A DNA stretch of 64,000 bases, taken from positions 193,586 to 257,585 of the forward strand of contig QBLS01000003.1 of NCBI GenBank assembly GCA_003249015.1, in the 5' to 3' direction. The position numbers and the translations under genes were made by a program. The stretch comes from Pseudanabaena sp. (lineage in GTDB: Bacteria; Cyanobacteriota; Cyanobacteriia; Pseudanabaenales; Pseudanabaenaceae). Below the pieces are notes generated by a model. The model searched no databases. It saw nothing but the letters and a program-made list of their open reading frames with translations, and was not told where the DNA came from. Shown here one piece after another: positions 27,167-35,328 of the stretch. The stretch's first letter is position 1; each line of letters begins with the position of its first letter.

Positions 27167-27260
27167 GTAGTTAGGCATAAGTAAACTAAAAACCTAGAAA
27201 GCTGTACCGCCCGCTATGCGGGCGGTACAGCTTCTGGTTTTAGGGTTTTCATTTTGCTGT
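27166..27260. mobile_element. Family-2 MITE, right terminus missing
   Basis: Starts AGTAGTTAGGCATAAGTAA after a TA, holds the hairpin GCTGTACCGCCCGC/GCGGGCGGTACAGC at 27200-27232, and resembles 39129-39228 and 60986-61086. No right AGCTACTTA end is seen. The rest of 27261-27352 shows nothing. Confidence 0.7.
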
Positions 27261-27352
27261 AGGAAAAATAAAAACTCAAAAACTGCTATAGCACGCCTAT
27301 TTATCCAATGGAAACACAAGAAACTGTTGGTGGTACTTGCCGCTACTAGTTT

Positions 27353-28087
27353 TTATGACAAGAGCGGTTTAGGTACATTTTGAGCAGTCATTAATCCAAT
27401 CACTTTATTCCAGTTAGTATCACATCCCTTAATACTTTTCCCCCAACAGATCTCCTGAAGATTTGCTCCTTCCAAATTAGCACCACTCAAGTTTGCATCA
27501 CGTAGATCTGCGCCACTTAAATTTGCTCCACGGAGATTTACACCGCTTAAATCTGCACCACTAAAATCGACATTCTGTAATTGCGATCGCTCTAAATCCG
27601 CACAGTACAACTTGGCATTCCACAAAACTGCATCACGTAAATCAGCATCCTTCAGATTTGCTTGCCAAAATATGGCATGGCTGGCATTGATATTTTGTAA
27701 GTTGGCTCCTTCGAGATTAGTACTGTTAAAGTTTGCTCCGATCGCATTGGCTAATTGCAAATTGCTATGGCTGAGATCGGCAAAGGTAAAAATAGTACTG
27801 TAAAGATTCGCATTGCTAAGATCGGCATGATGGAGCGAACCTGTCGCGATCGCCCCATTCAAAGTAGCCTTTGCTAAGTTGGCATATTGTAAGTTAGCCT
27901 CGATCAAATTCGCGTGATATAAATCTGCACCTTCGAGATTTGCCATACTTAAGTTGGCATAGCGAAGATTCGCAACGGTAAGAGTAGCTTTTTGTAAAGA
28001 AATCAATGCATCTGGATGTAGATCTCTCCAATAATTCCAGTCTTTTACCCCTTTGGCTAGTAGTTGTAATTGTTGTATATCCGCCAT
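27353..28087 (-). CDS. Pentapeptide-repeat protein
   Basis: 244 residues. From about residue 35 it is almost all A(N/D)Lxx pentapeptides (LRYANLSMANLEGADLYHAN, LSGADLRDANLSGANLEGAN), which form a right-handed square beta-helix. The N-terminus (DIQQLQLLAKGVKDWNYWRD) is a common cap in cyanobacterial members. No signal peptide. Functions in this family range from gyrase mimicry to unknown. Its promoter side carries the MITE at 28114. Confidence 0.93.
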   Translation of the reverse strand: MADIQQLQLLAKGVKDWNYWRDLHPDALISLQKATLTVANLRYANLSMANLEGADLYHANLIEANLQYANLAKATLNGAIATGSLHHADLSNANLYSTIFTFADLSHSNLQLANAIGANFNSTNLEGANLQNINASHAIFWQANLKDADLRDAVLWNAKLYCADLERSQLQNVDFSGADLSGVNLRGANLSGADLRDANLSGANLEGANLQEICWGKSIKGCDTNWNKVIGLMTAQNVPKPLLS

Positions 28088-28113
28088 ATTTACCTGCTAA
28101 TTAAAAAACATCG

Positions 28114-28213
28114 AGTAGCTGGGCGTAACTAAAAACCAGATCTAAAACCTGTGGCGCACGTGCATCGTGCGCCACAGGTTTTAGAGTTTTATATTTAATT
28201 GTGCCTAGTTACT
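28114..28213. mobile_element. Family-2 MITE, complete (100 bp)
   Basis: AGTAGCTGGGCGTAACTAA at the left and TAATTGTGCCTAGTTACT at the right are imperfect inverted ends, with TA after the right end. A CCTGTGGCGCAC/GTGCGCCACAGG hairpin fills the centre. The ends match those of the IS630 copy at 30315-31493. The remaining 28214-28450 spacer has a small GTTTCCC/GGGAAAC hairpin near 28345 and a relative of the ACACTTTTGTG repeat. Confidence 0.75.
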
Positions 28214-28450
28214 TACCAAAATCCTTGATACCAATACCCGAAATGATGACCACACTTTTGTGGATTGAATGCCAAACTCAGTAAGGTTTTTAAATCAAGA
28301 AATGGTATATGGCATTTATCAGTCTAGTGAAGTACGGGTAAGTTTCCCTGCCGAAGACGGGGAAACCTACCTTTGTAACGCGCTTGCTTAGACATTTGTT
28401 GAACGAGTATGCATTAAATTTAACGTGAATTAATTATCCTTGAGCGCATC

Positions 28451-30091
28451 ATGAGTGAATTAGCTGTAAATCCACCACCTTCTGTATGGAAGCGACTCCG
28501 CAATCAAGAGATTACTTGCGAAGAAGCTCTTCAGCTATTAGTCGATAAACGCGGAGGGCTGCGAATCGACTTACTAGATGAAGATGTTAACTATCGATTT
28601 TTTCATCACTTCGACGATCGCAAATCACTACCTCCTATTATTCCTTTACTGCTGTGGCATGGCTATTTTTACCTAGGCTCACCCCATCCCCTGACCACTG
28701 AAGAAATCAAAAGGCTGAGTAACTTGACGTTAACAGGTATCAGAAATATACCTATTTCTTCTGAAAGCTATCTGTTATGGTTCCTTCGGCAAAACCTTCC
28801 TGAACCTAGCAATATCGCATCGCCCATAGTCAATCCACTTACAGGCGCAAATGAAGAATCTCACCTAGATGAGATTTCTGAAATTTACCTGTCTCAAGCT
28901 CTAGATCAAACCCATCGGATCAATGCTTTAATTTCCGTCGCGCTTCAGCATCGAGCAAGTGACATTCACCTAGAGCCAACAGAGTTAGGTTTGCGCGTGC
29001 GCTATCGCATTGATGGCATCTTGCGGACAACTCGCATCTTACCTCCAGAAGTAAGCCGAAAGACAATCGTTGCCCTCAAGGTAATGAGTAACATGAACAT
29101 TGTTGAAAGTCGCCGCCCTCAAGATGGTCGAGTTACTCAGCACTATGTTACTGCGGACAATCTTGATCTGGATTTAGATATGCGGGTTAGCACGTTTCCT
29201 TGTGTTGGCGGAGAAAAAGCAGTAATTCGATTATTACCTCGTCACAAAATGCTGACAACAACCCTTGAAGATATTGGCTTTACAGAACAATCATTGGATA
29301 TTTATCGCAGTTGGATATCTCAACCCCAAGGCTTAATTATTGTTACTGGCCCAACGGGTTCGGGTAAGACCAGTACTCTATATGCAACTCTGCAAGTATT
29401 AGCAACGGATAGGGTTAACATCGTGACGATGGAAGATCCCGTTGAATATAATTTATCGAATATTACCCAAGGACAAGTTCAGGAAGTAGGTGGATTAACC
29501 TTTGCTTCAGGACTGAGATCAATTTTACGCCAAGATCCTGACATCATTATGGTGGGGGAAATTCGTGATTTTGAAACTGCGGAAATTACAATTCGAGCGG
29601 CGATGACAGGGCATTTAGTGCTCTCAACGATGCATACTAATGATGCTGTTGGTACAGTAGCGCGATTAAGAGATTTGGGGCTACATCCTAGTTTGATTGC
29701 CGAATCTTTACTAGGGGTAGTCGCGCAGAGACTAATACGGAAAATCTGTTCTTTCTGTTCTGAACCTTATGTGCCAACTAAAGCTGAACTAAAATTTCTG
29801 AATATACCAGTGCAGGATATTAAATATCAGGATTGGCGAATTGGTAAAGGTTGTGAGCATTGTTTTGGTTCAGGTTATTTAGGGAGAGAAGCCATATTTG
29901 AACTACTAAATATGACTCCTGAAGTACGCAAAATTATCACAGAAGGAAGCCAATCTCTGCTAGTTGAGTATTTAACAGAGCATGATTATGAGACTTTTTA
30001 TCATAGTGTGTCTCGGAAGATTTCAGCGGGGATAACCACTTTGGAGGAGGCTTTACGGGTGTTGCCACGTCAAGTATTTGGCAACCACTAA
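28451..30091 (+). CDS. Type II/IV secretion-system ATPase (GspE/PilB family)
   Basis: 546 residues. An N-terminal about 130-residue region diverges from standard PilB. The ATPase core includes ASDIHLEPTELGLRVRYRID, Walker A GPTGSGKTST, the Asp box MEDPVEY, Walker B DPDIIMVGEIRD and the His box GHLVLSTMHTNDA. A four-Cys zinc site follows (CSFC and CEHC). Members power assembly of type IV pili or pseudopili. Cyanobacterial PilB is usually about 670 residues, so this shorter form is probably a paralogue (GspE-like). No pilT, pilC or gspD neighbours are present. The start has weak RBS; Met is at MSELAVNPPP. Confidence 0.93.
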   Translation: MSELAVNPPPSVWKRLRNQEITCEEALQLLVDKRGGLRIDLLDEDVNYRFFHHFDDRKSLPPIIPLLLWHGYFYLGSPHPLTTEEIKRLSNLTLTGIRNIPISSESYLLWFLRQNLPEPSNIASPIVNPLTGANEESHLDEISEIYLSQALDQTHRINALISVALQHRASDIHLEPTELGLRVRYRIDGILRTTRILPPEVSRKTIVALKVMSNMNIVESRRPQDGRVTQHYVTADNLDLDLDMRVSTFPCVGGEKAVIRLLPRHKMLTTTLEDIGFTEQSLDIYRSWISQPQGLIIVTGPTGSGKTSTLYATLQVLATDRVNIVTMEDPVEYNLSNITQGQVQEVGGLTFASGLRSILRQDPDIIMVGEIRDFETAEITIRAAMTGHLVLSTMHTNDAVGTVARLRDLGLHPSLIAESLLGVVAQRLIRKICSFCSEPYVPTKAELKFLNIPVQDIKYQDWRIGKGCEHCFGSGYLGREAIFELLNMTPEVRKIITEGSQSLLVEYLTEHDYETFYHSVSRKISAGITTLEEALRVLPRQVFGNH

Positions 30092-30134
30092 TCTAGCGAC
30101 CTAGTTACAAATGTCTGAATTGGTTGCAAAATTA

Positions 30135-30186
30135 AGTAGTTAGGTATAGAAATCTGTCCTGTTCGCTAGGCGGGCGGGACAGATTC
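30135..30186. mobile_element. Family-2 MITE, left arm only (interrupted)
   Basis: AGTAGTTAGGTATAG then the CTGTCCTGTTCGC/GGCGGGCGGGACAG hairpin. The right arm is cut off by the family-1 MITE at 30187. A possible right-arm remnant (TCTAGGTTTTAATTAA) follows the IS630 copy at 31498. Confidence 0.55.
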
Positions 30187-30314
30187 TATAGCTGTTTCAA
30201 ATAAGAGTTAGGGCTTCGACACTTCGACAGGCTCAGTGCATCGCTTCGCTCAGCCAGCAGTATACGTCAGCTGAGCGAAGTCGAAGCCTCTTCTAAATAT
30301 TTAAAATTGCTATA
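30187..30314. mobile_element. Family-1 MITE, copy A (128 bp)
   Basis: Ends TATAGCTGTTTCAAATA and TATTTAAAATTGCTATA. The interior carries CTTCGACAGGCTCAGTGCAT and a GGCTGAGCGAAGTCGAAGCC hairpin. Same length and orientation as copy B at 32216-32343; copy C at 59195-59322 is reversed. Confidence 0.8.
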
Positions 30315-30345
30315 AGTAGCTATGCAGAATTATTGAACTAAGAGG

Positions 30346-30423
30346 GTAAATACCCCACCGCTCTGCGGTGTGAGTAAATTCTAGTAAAAAAGAATTTGAT
30401 ACCCCGTCCGCTTGCGGCGGGGT
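30346..30423. mobile_element. IS200/IS605-like palindromic element inside the IS630 leader
   Basis: CACCGC-TCT-GCGGTG (30356-30370) and ACCCCGTCCGC-TTGCGGCGGGGT (30401-30423) are subterminal hairpins with TAGTAAAAAAGAATTTGATA between. A near-identical segment recurs at 52111-52171. Paired hairpin ends without transposase fit a palindrome-associated element mobilised by an IS200/IS605 enzyme; this class is inferred. Confidence 0.5.
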
Positions 30424-30489
30424 TATTCATTTACACATAAGCGAACTAATGGGAAGATTCTAGAAATCACCATATTTGCTCTAATAGCT

Positions 30490-31488
30490 GTGAGACTAAT
30501 CGCACCACTTTCACCTGAAACGACAAAACTACTGTGGCGAATCTATCGTCAAAGTAACCGCTTTGCAATTCGGCAACGAGCACACTGTATTCTTTTGAGT
30601 GCTCAAGGCATGAGCATAGGTCAACTAATGCAAATTTTCGATGTGAGTCGCAAAACGATTCATAACTGGTTTGTGGCATGGGAAAGCCAGAAGTTAGTGG
30701 GATTGTGCGACCGAGCAGGACGAGGACGTAAAGCCACGTTTACCCCAGAGCAGCAAGAACAAATAAAACAATGGGTGAATGAATCGCCGAAACAACTCAA
30801 ACGAGTGCTGCAAAATATTGAGGAAGAATGGAAAATTAAGGTGAGCAAAGATACGATTAAACGAGTGGTTAAAAGCTTGTCAATGATCTGGCGACGGGTG
30901 CGACGAGTCGTTGGTGGCAAACCTACTGAACAGGAGTATAGAGAGAAACAGCAACAACTCAACGAATTGCTGGAACAGGAAAAGCAGGGCAAAATCGATT
31001 TGCGATATCTTGATGAAAGTGGCTTTTCTATGACTCCAACGGTTCCCTATGCTTGGCAAGAGAAAGGGACGGGTTTAAGCCTACCCAGTCAACGCAGTAA
31101 GCGGTTAAATGTCGTGGGTTTGATGAATCGAAACAATGACTTATCGGCTTATGTTTTTGAACGCAGTATCACCAGTGCAGTCATTCTCGCTTGTATCGAT
31201 GACTTTGCTCGTCAATCTAACAAGCCAACTGTGATTGTTATGGATCAAGCCTCTATTCATACTAGTCAAATGATTCAAGATAAATTAGAGCAGTGGAAGA
31301 ACCAGCAAGTTGAGATTTTCCAGTTACCCCCTTATAGTCCCCAGTTGAACTTGATTGAAATTTTGTGGCGTTTCATGAAGTATGAGTGGATTGAACTCAA
31401 TGCATATGAATCTTGGGAAAGTTTAGTCTCTTATGTTGAAAAAGTTCTTCGAGACTTTGGTTCAACTTATGTAATTAATTTTGCTTAG
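30490..31488 (+). CDS. IS630-family transposase
   Basis: I start at the GTG at 30490 (reading MRLIAPLSPETTKLL); the frame is open further to a TTG at 30412, but that part translates the palindromic insert. The N-terminal half has helix-turn-helix units (MSIGQLMQIFDVSRKTIHNW and VSKDTIKRVVKSLSMIWRRV). The DDE core is intact: DLRYLDESGFSM, VIVMDQASIHTS and LNLIEILWRFMKYEW. These enzymes cut and paste at TA. The frame is uninterrupted, so it may be active and may act in trans on the family-2 MITEs. Confidence 0.92.
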   Translation: MRLIAPLSPETTKLLWRIYRQSNRFAIRQRAHCILLSAQGMSIGQLMQIFDVSRKTIHNWFVAWESQKLVGLCDRAGRGRKATFTPEQQEQIKQWVNESPKQLKRVLQNIEEEWKIKVSKDTIKRVVKSLSMIWRRVRRVVGGKPTEQEYREKQQQLNELLEQEKQGKIDLRYLDESGFSMTPTVPYAWQEKGTGLSLPSQRSKRLNVVGLMNRNNDLSAYVFERSITSAVILACIDDFARQSNKPTVIVMDQASIHTSQMIQDKLEQWKNQQVEIFQLPPYSPQLNLIEILWRFMKYEWIELNAYESWESLVSYVEKVLRDFGSTYVINFA

Positions 31489-31545
31489 CTACTTAGTTCT
31501 AGGTTTTAATTAAATATCTCAAGAACAGATCTCCTTAAATTAGAT

Positions 31546-32085
31546 ATGAAACCCAACGAATCTAAAAATAATGCAAAGAATCAGAAAATTCGATTTGCAT
31601 TTGAGAATACGAACTTAGGATGGGTAATAGTTGCTGCGACTGTAAGAGGAATCTGTGCGATCGCATTAGGAGACAGCCCCGATGAATTAGTAAGCGAGAT
31701 TCACCGACGCTTCCCACAAGCAGAATTTTGTGATGACGATCTGATATTTCAGCAATGGGTTGCAGGTGTGATCTCAATGATTAAAACTCCCAAGAGCCGC
31801 GTGAATTTGCCGCTTGATATTCAAGGTACAGCTTTTCAACAACAGGTATGGCAGATATTGCAGGCTATTCCCGTAGGAAGTACCTTAAGCTATCAACAAG
31901 TTGCTATCCAAATTGGCAAGCCCAAAGCTTTTCGAGCAGTTGCTTCAGCCTGTGCCGCAAATAAGTTAGCGATCGCAATTCCCTGTCATCGAGTTGTAGG
32001 TAGTAATGGTTCTCTTAGTGGCTATCGATGGGGAGTAGAACGCAAACAAGCTTTATTAGAACTAGAAAAATTAGAGAATTTATGA
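31546..32085 (+). CDS. ogt: Methylated-DNA-[protein]-cysteine S-methyltransferase
   Basis: 179 residues. The C-terminal domain has FQQQVWQILQAIPVGSTLSY and the acceptor-Cys motif IPCHRVVGSNGSLSGYRWG; it repairs O6-alkylguanine by suicidal transfer to that Cys. The N-terminal about 90 residues form the usual ribonuclease-like cap. The gene lies between the IS630 copy and the second family-1 MITE, so it is in a mobile-element nest but looks intact. Confidence 0.94.
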   Translation: MKPNESKNNAKNQKIRFAFENTNLGWVIVAATVRGICAIALGDSPDELVSEIHRRFPQAEFCDDDLIFQQWVAGVISMIKTPKSRVNLPLDIQGTAFQQQVWQILQAIPVGSTLSYQQVAIQIGKPKAFRAVASACAANKLAIAIPCHRVVGSNGSLSGYRWGVERKQALLELEKLENL

Positions 32086-32178
32086 AAAATAGCACTACCG
32101 TCGGTTAAGCAATTACACCAAATAAAGAGATGGTGTTAGCCATCTCTTTATTTTAAAAAACATACTGGGTTTGGTTTT

Positions 32179-32214
32179 CAATCCGTAAAAATGTAACTAC
32201 ACTTTTACGGATTG
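32179..32214. repeat. ACTACACTTTT hairpin repeat
   Basis: CAATCCGTAAAA and TTTTACGGATTG pair around TGTAACTACAC. A near copy is the perfect hairpin at 38570-38605 (arms CAATTCACAAAAGTG), and a weaker one lies near 28242-28275. Confidence 0.6.
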
Positions 32215-32215
32215 A

Positions 32216-32343
32216 TATAGTTGTTTCAAATAAGAGTTAGGGCTTCGACACTTGGACAGGCTCAGTGCATCGCTTCGCTCAGCCAACGTATACTGCTGGC
32301 TGAGCGAAGTCGAAGCCTCTTTTAAATATTTAAAATTGCTATA
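32216..32343. mobile_element. Family-1 MITE, copy B (128 bp)
   Basis: Ends TATAGTTGTTTCAAATA and TATTTAAAATTGCTATA, same orientation as copy A. Together they bracket a 1.9-kb segment with the IS630 copy and ogt. Confidence 0.8.
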
Positions 32344-32378
32344 TTACTGATCGCTTCAACAATCTATCTCCAAAAAAT

Positions 32379-32424
32379 GAACATGCTCCAGATTTTTAAT
32401 AAATTAAAAATCTGGAGCGTGTTC
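32379..32424. terminator. Strong hairpin downstream of the SDR gene
   Basis: GAACATGCTCCAGATTTTTAAT pairs with its complement through TCTGGAGCGTGTTC. It ends seven bases before the SDR stop on the minus strand side. Confidence 0.7.
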
Positions 32425-32430
32425 GCAACT

Positions 32431-33168
32431 CTACTGAGGCAACCAGCCCGCAAACCGCTTCTCGACTGCCTTGAGAGGAACCTGAATTTCAGCGAATACA
32501 CCTTGAGAAACTGGATCTGGATATACATCTTCAATACCCTTATCAATTGCTTGCAGAGTCAAATTGGCAACTTCGCTCGGTGCAACTTTATCCAAGGGGA
32601 CTGCTTCCGCCATATCTGTATCCACTGGACCAGGGAATACCCCAATCACTTGGGTTCCTTGTGAGGCAAGTTCAGCGCGAATGCCTTGAGTTAAAGAATT
32701 GAGTGCCGCTTTAGAAGCACTATAGGAACTAAACACAGGGGCATTAGCCACAGCTACTACCGATAGAATGTTGACGATCGCACCGCCGCCATTACCCTTT
32801 AAAATTGGCGCGAAAGCACGAACCATTGAGAGCGTACCGAAGTAATTGGTATTCATCTCCCATTGCGCCGTTGCAATGCTGTTTTCAACAAATAAACCAC
32901 CAGCACCCATCACGCCTGCATTGTTAATCAAGAGGTTAACATCTTGAGCTTGTTGAGCCGCCGCAATCACTTGTTCGGGATTGGTAATGTCTAAAGCAAT
33001 GGGAATAATCTGATCTGGCGCGATCGCGACGATATCCTTCAGCGACTCAATCGAGCGTGCTGTAGCATAAATGCGGCTTGCACCTGCTTTAACTAGAGCT
33101 TCCACATCAGCTTTACCAATGCCACGATTTGCGCCTGTTACAAATGCGACCGATCCTTGAACGTTCAT
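32431..33168 (-). CDS. Short-chain dehydrogenase/reductase (SDR)
   Basis: 245-residue Rossmann oxidoreductase: nucleotide motif VTGANRGIGKAD, NNAGVMGAGG, the catalytic Ser around NILSVVAVANAPVFSSYSAS, and Tyr/Lys in YSASKAAL. The Gly motif and the Arg in ATARSIESL suggest NADP(H). Substrate unknown. It is divergent from the LysR gene at 33332, and the shared spacer carries a palindrome, so LysR control is likely. Confidence 0.92.
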   Translation of the reverse strand: MNVQGSVAFVTGANRGIGKADVEALVKAGASRIYATARSIESLKDIVAIAPDQIIPIALDITNPEQVIAAAQQAQDVNLLINNAGVMGAGGLFVENSIATAQWEMNTNYFGTLSMVRAFAPILKGNGGGAIVNILSVVAVANAPVFSSYSASKAALNSLTQGIRAELASQGTQVIGVFPGPVDTDMAEAVPLDKVAPSEVANLTLQAIDKGIEDVYPDPVSQGVFAEIQVPLKAVEKRFAGWLPQ

Positions 33169-33300
33169 AATAATCTCCTGTTTTACTTAATTGGAATTTG
33201 TTTGATTGGGGATTTCCTAGCTGGCGTTTGCTGCACCTGCTGTCTATGTCTTTAATATTGACTTATGCAAATACGTTTGATAAGACTGCAAAATAGAATA

Positions 33301-33327
33301 TGATTTATTCTTATTTGGAATAAATCA
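33301..33327. promoter_or_regulatory. Palindromic operator, probable LysR site
   Basis: TGATTTATTC, 7 bases, GAATAAATCA: perfect 10-bp arms lying 5 bases before the LysR start. It includes TTATTC-N-GAATAA, matching the T-N11-A style of LysR sites. Probably used for autoregulation and for the divergent SDR promoter. Confidence 0.65.
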
Positions 33328-33331
33328 GTCT

Positions 33332-34234
33332 ATGGATCGCCTCGACTGCATTAGAAGCTTTGTGCGCGTAGTGGAAACAGGAAGTTTTTCGGCGGTAGCA
33401 CGGGAACTCGACACCACGCAGCCAGTGATTAGTAAACAAATTGCTGCCCTCGAAGAGTATTTGGACGCGCAACTCCTCACCCGCTCGACACGCAAGCTCC
33501 AGCTAACGCAGGAGGGAGAGCGATTTTTGGAACATTGCCAAGTGCTCTTAGATGCGGCTTCGGAGGCGATCGCGAGTGTGGGTAAGCGCCAAAATCTAGT
33601 TGGGAAGTTACGGGTAAATTGTTCTGTTGCCTTTGGACAGTATCAAATCATTCCCTATCTCAAGGGATTTCTCAGTCGCTATCCTGATCTGCAACTAGAT
33701 TTATCAATGAGCGATCGCTTTGTTGATTTTCTCGAAGAGGGAATTGATCTTGCCATTCGCATTGGAGAGGTACGCGACCAAAACTTGATCGTGCATCGGA
33801 TTGGTTTTACAAGGCGAATAACAGTAGGGTCTGTTGATTATTTTCGCGATCGGGAAATACCAAAAATACCTGCGGATTTAGTCAATCATAATTGCATCGT
33901 CTATTCCAATCTAACAACTGGGAATAATTGGCACTTTCAACTTCCAACAGGTGGTACTACCCAAGTTTCTGTGAAGGGTAATCTGCAAGTGGATAGTTCT
34001 AATGGAATTCGGGAGGCTATTTTGTCAGGCTTAGGTATAGCGGTTTGCCCTGTTTGGGTGCTAGGTGAGCTCATCCATTCTAAAAGTCTGGAAGTGGTAC
34101 TTGAGGATTATCAGCCCATATCTCTCCCAATTTACGCTGTCTATCGCCGAGGACGCTTTATCCCTGCCAAGGTGCGTTGTTTTATCGAATATTTCACAAA
34201 TGAATTCAAGCTTAATCCTTGGGTATCGGACTAA
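33332..34234 (+). CDS. LysR-family transcriptional regulator
   Basis: 300 residues. The N-terminal winged HTH is MDRLDCIRSFVRVVETGSFS then AVARELDTTQPVISKQIAAL. The effector domain follows (KLRVNCSVAFGQYQIIPYLK, ILSGLGIAVCPVW). Family members commonly regulate the adjacent divergent gene, here the SDR. The effector cannot be told. Confidence 0.94.
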   Translation: MDRLDCIRSFVRVVETGSFSAVARELDTTQPVISKQIAALEEYLDAQLLTRSTRKLQLTQEGERFLEHCQVLLDAASEAIASVGKRQNLVGKLRVNCSVAFGQYQIIPYLKGFLSRYPDLQLDLSMSDRFVDFLEEGIDLAIRIGEVRDQNLIVHRIGFTRRITVGSVDYFRDREIPKIPADLVNHNCIVYSNLTTGNNWHFQLPTGGTTQVSVKGNLQVDSSNGIREAILSGLGIAVCPVWVLGELIHSKSLEVVLEDYQPISLPIYAVYRRGRFIPAKVRCFIEYFTNEFKLNPWVSD

Positions 34235-34279
34235 TAATCTGGTGGAATTTAGTTTTGCCGCACTCCACTACTCATTTAC

Positions 34280-35140
34280 TTAAAATGCGATATTGGCTGG
34301 CAGGAATCGGCGGATATGGGATGCGATCGCTTTTCCTTCTTCATCTAGGGCAAAATGTCCTGTATCGAGAAGATGTACTTCGGCATTTTTTAGATCACGT
34401 TTAAAGGCATTTGCTCCCTCTGGTCCAAAAAATGGATCGTTCTTACCCCAAACAATTAGCGTTGGCGGTTGATGGGTGCGGAAATATTCATGCCATTGAG
34501 GATAGCGATCCAAGTTGGCGCGATAGTTGTAAAACAATTCCATTTGAGCAGCTGCATTTACTGGACGATCCAAAAAGGACTGGTCGAGATTCCAGTTATC
34601 AGGGTTGATATTCTGAGCAGATTTAGTACCAGCGGTATAGAAAAAGACGGTGGTATCTCGCGTCAAGAACCCTCGCACTGGTGCTTCAGTAGCTTCACTG
34701 CGATCGCTCCACAAGTCGCGAAATGCTTGCCATGCTGGAGTTAAACCCTCTTCGTAAGCATTGCCATTTTGGACGATCAAGGCTTGAATCCAGTCGGGAT
34801 GTTGAGCAGCAATTCTAAACCCGACTGGCGCACCGTAATCCTGCACGTAAAGACTAAAGCGATTTAAACCCAATACTTGAAGAAAATGCTCGGTAATTTC
34901 AGCGAGATGATCAAAACTGTATTCAAATTTGTCGATCGCTGGTGTTTCACTATTACCAAATCCAGGGTAGTCGGGGGCAATCAAATGAAATTGGTCAGAT
35001 AACTCATTCATCAAATCCCGATACATATGCGAAGAAGCGGGATATCCATGTAGTAAAACGATTGTCGGCTTGTCCTTTGCCCCTGCTTCCCGATAAAAGA
35101 TATTCAAACCGTCAATGGAAATAGTGTTGTAAGTAGTCAT
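34280..35140 (-). CDS. Alpha/beta hydrolase (haloalkane dehalogenase/epoxide hydrolase-like)
   Basis: 286 residues with a canonical alpha/beta fold. PTIVLLHGYPASSHMYRDLM is the oxyanion region. The nucleophile elbow YVQDYGAPVG places Asp, not Ser, at the nucleophile position. VWGKNDPFF and LDTGHFALDEEG hold the acid and the His. An Asp nucleophile is used by haloalkane dehalogenases and epoxide hydrolases, so an ester intermediate is expected. It is divergent from the TetR gene at 35461, with clear operators between. Confidence 0.88.
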   Translation of the reverse strand: MTTYNTISIDGLNIFYREAGAKDKPTIVLLHGYPASSHMYRDLMNELSDQFHLIAPDYPGFGNSETPAIDKFEYSFDHLAEITEHFLQVLGLNRFSLYVQDYGAPVGFRIAAQHPDWIQALIVQNGNAYEEGLTPAWQAFRDLWSDRSEATEAPVRGFLTRDTTVFFYTAGTKSAQNINPDNWNLDQSFLDRPVNAAAQMELFYNYRANLDRYPQWHEYFRTHQPPTLIVWGKNDPFFGPEGANAFKRDLKNAEVHLLDTGHFALDEEGKAIASHIRRFLPANIAF

Positions 35141-35162
35141 TGAATTGCTCCTTTGATTTGTA

Positions 35163-35188
35163 ATTTATACCGAACGTTCGATATAAAT
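35163..35188. promoter_or_regulatory. TetR operator 1 at the hydrolase promoter
   Basis: ATTTATACCGAAC and GTTCGATATAAAT form a 26-bp dyad with one mismatch, 23 bases upstream of the hydrolase start. A half-site TACCGAACGATC follows at 35194-35205. Confidence 0.75.
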
Positions 35189-35255
35189 TACTTTACCGAA
35201 CGATCAGTCTAAAGTCAACACTTTTTTGATTTCTTTTGTTATCAGAGGCTGGGTT

Positions 35256-35287
35256 AAAATTTATACCGAACATTTGGTATAAATTTT
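35256..35287. promoter_or_regulatory. TetR operator 2
   Basis: AAAATTTATACC, 8 bases, GGTATAAATTTT: perfect 12-bp arms and the same TATACCGAAC core as operator 1. Likely shared by the TetR gene for autorepression. Confidence 0.75.
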
Positions 35288-35328
35288 ATAAAAGTAGTGC
35301 TGAATTTGTGACAAAATCAAGAAAAAGC

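Larger units (their letters stand above)
30315..31493 (+). mobile_element. IS630-family insertion sequence, apparently complete (1179 bp)
   Basis: Inverted ends AGTAGCTATGCAGAATTA (30315-30332) and TAATTTTGCTTAGCTACT (31476-31493) match at about 16 of 18 positions. TA dinucleotides flank both (30313-30314 and 31494-31495), as expected for this family. The transposase stop overlaps the right end. Insertion took place in the terminal TA of the family-1 MITE copy A. The leader contains an extra palindromic insert. Confidence 0.85.

Noticed and set aside
30412-30489. TTG-initiated extension of the IS630 transposase
   Set aside because: It translates the palindromic insert and lacks similarity to transposase N-termini; the GTG at 30490 begins the conserved part.
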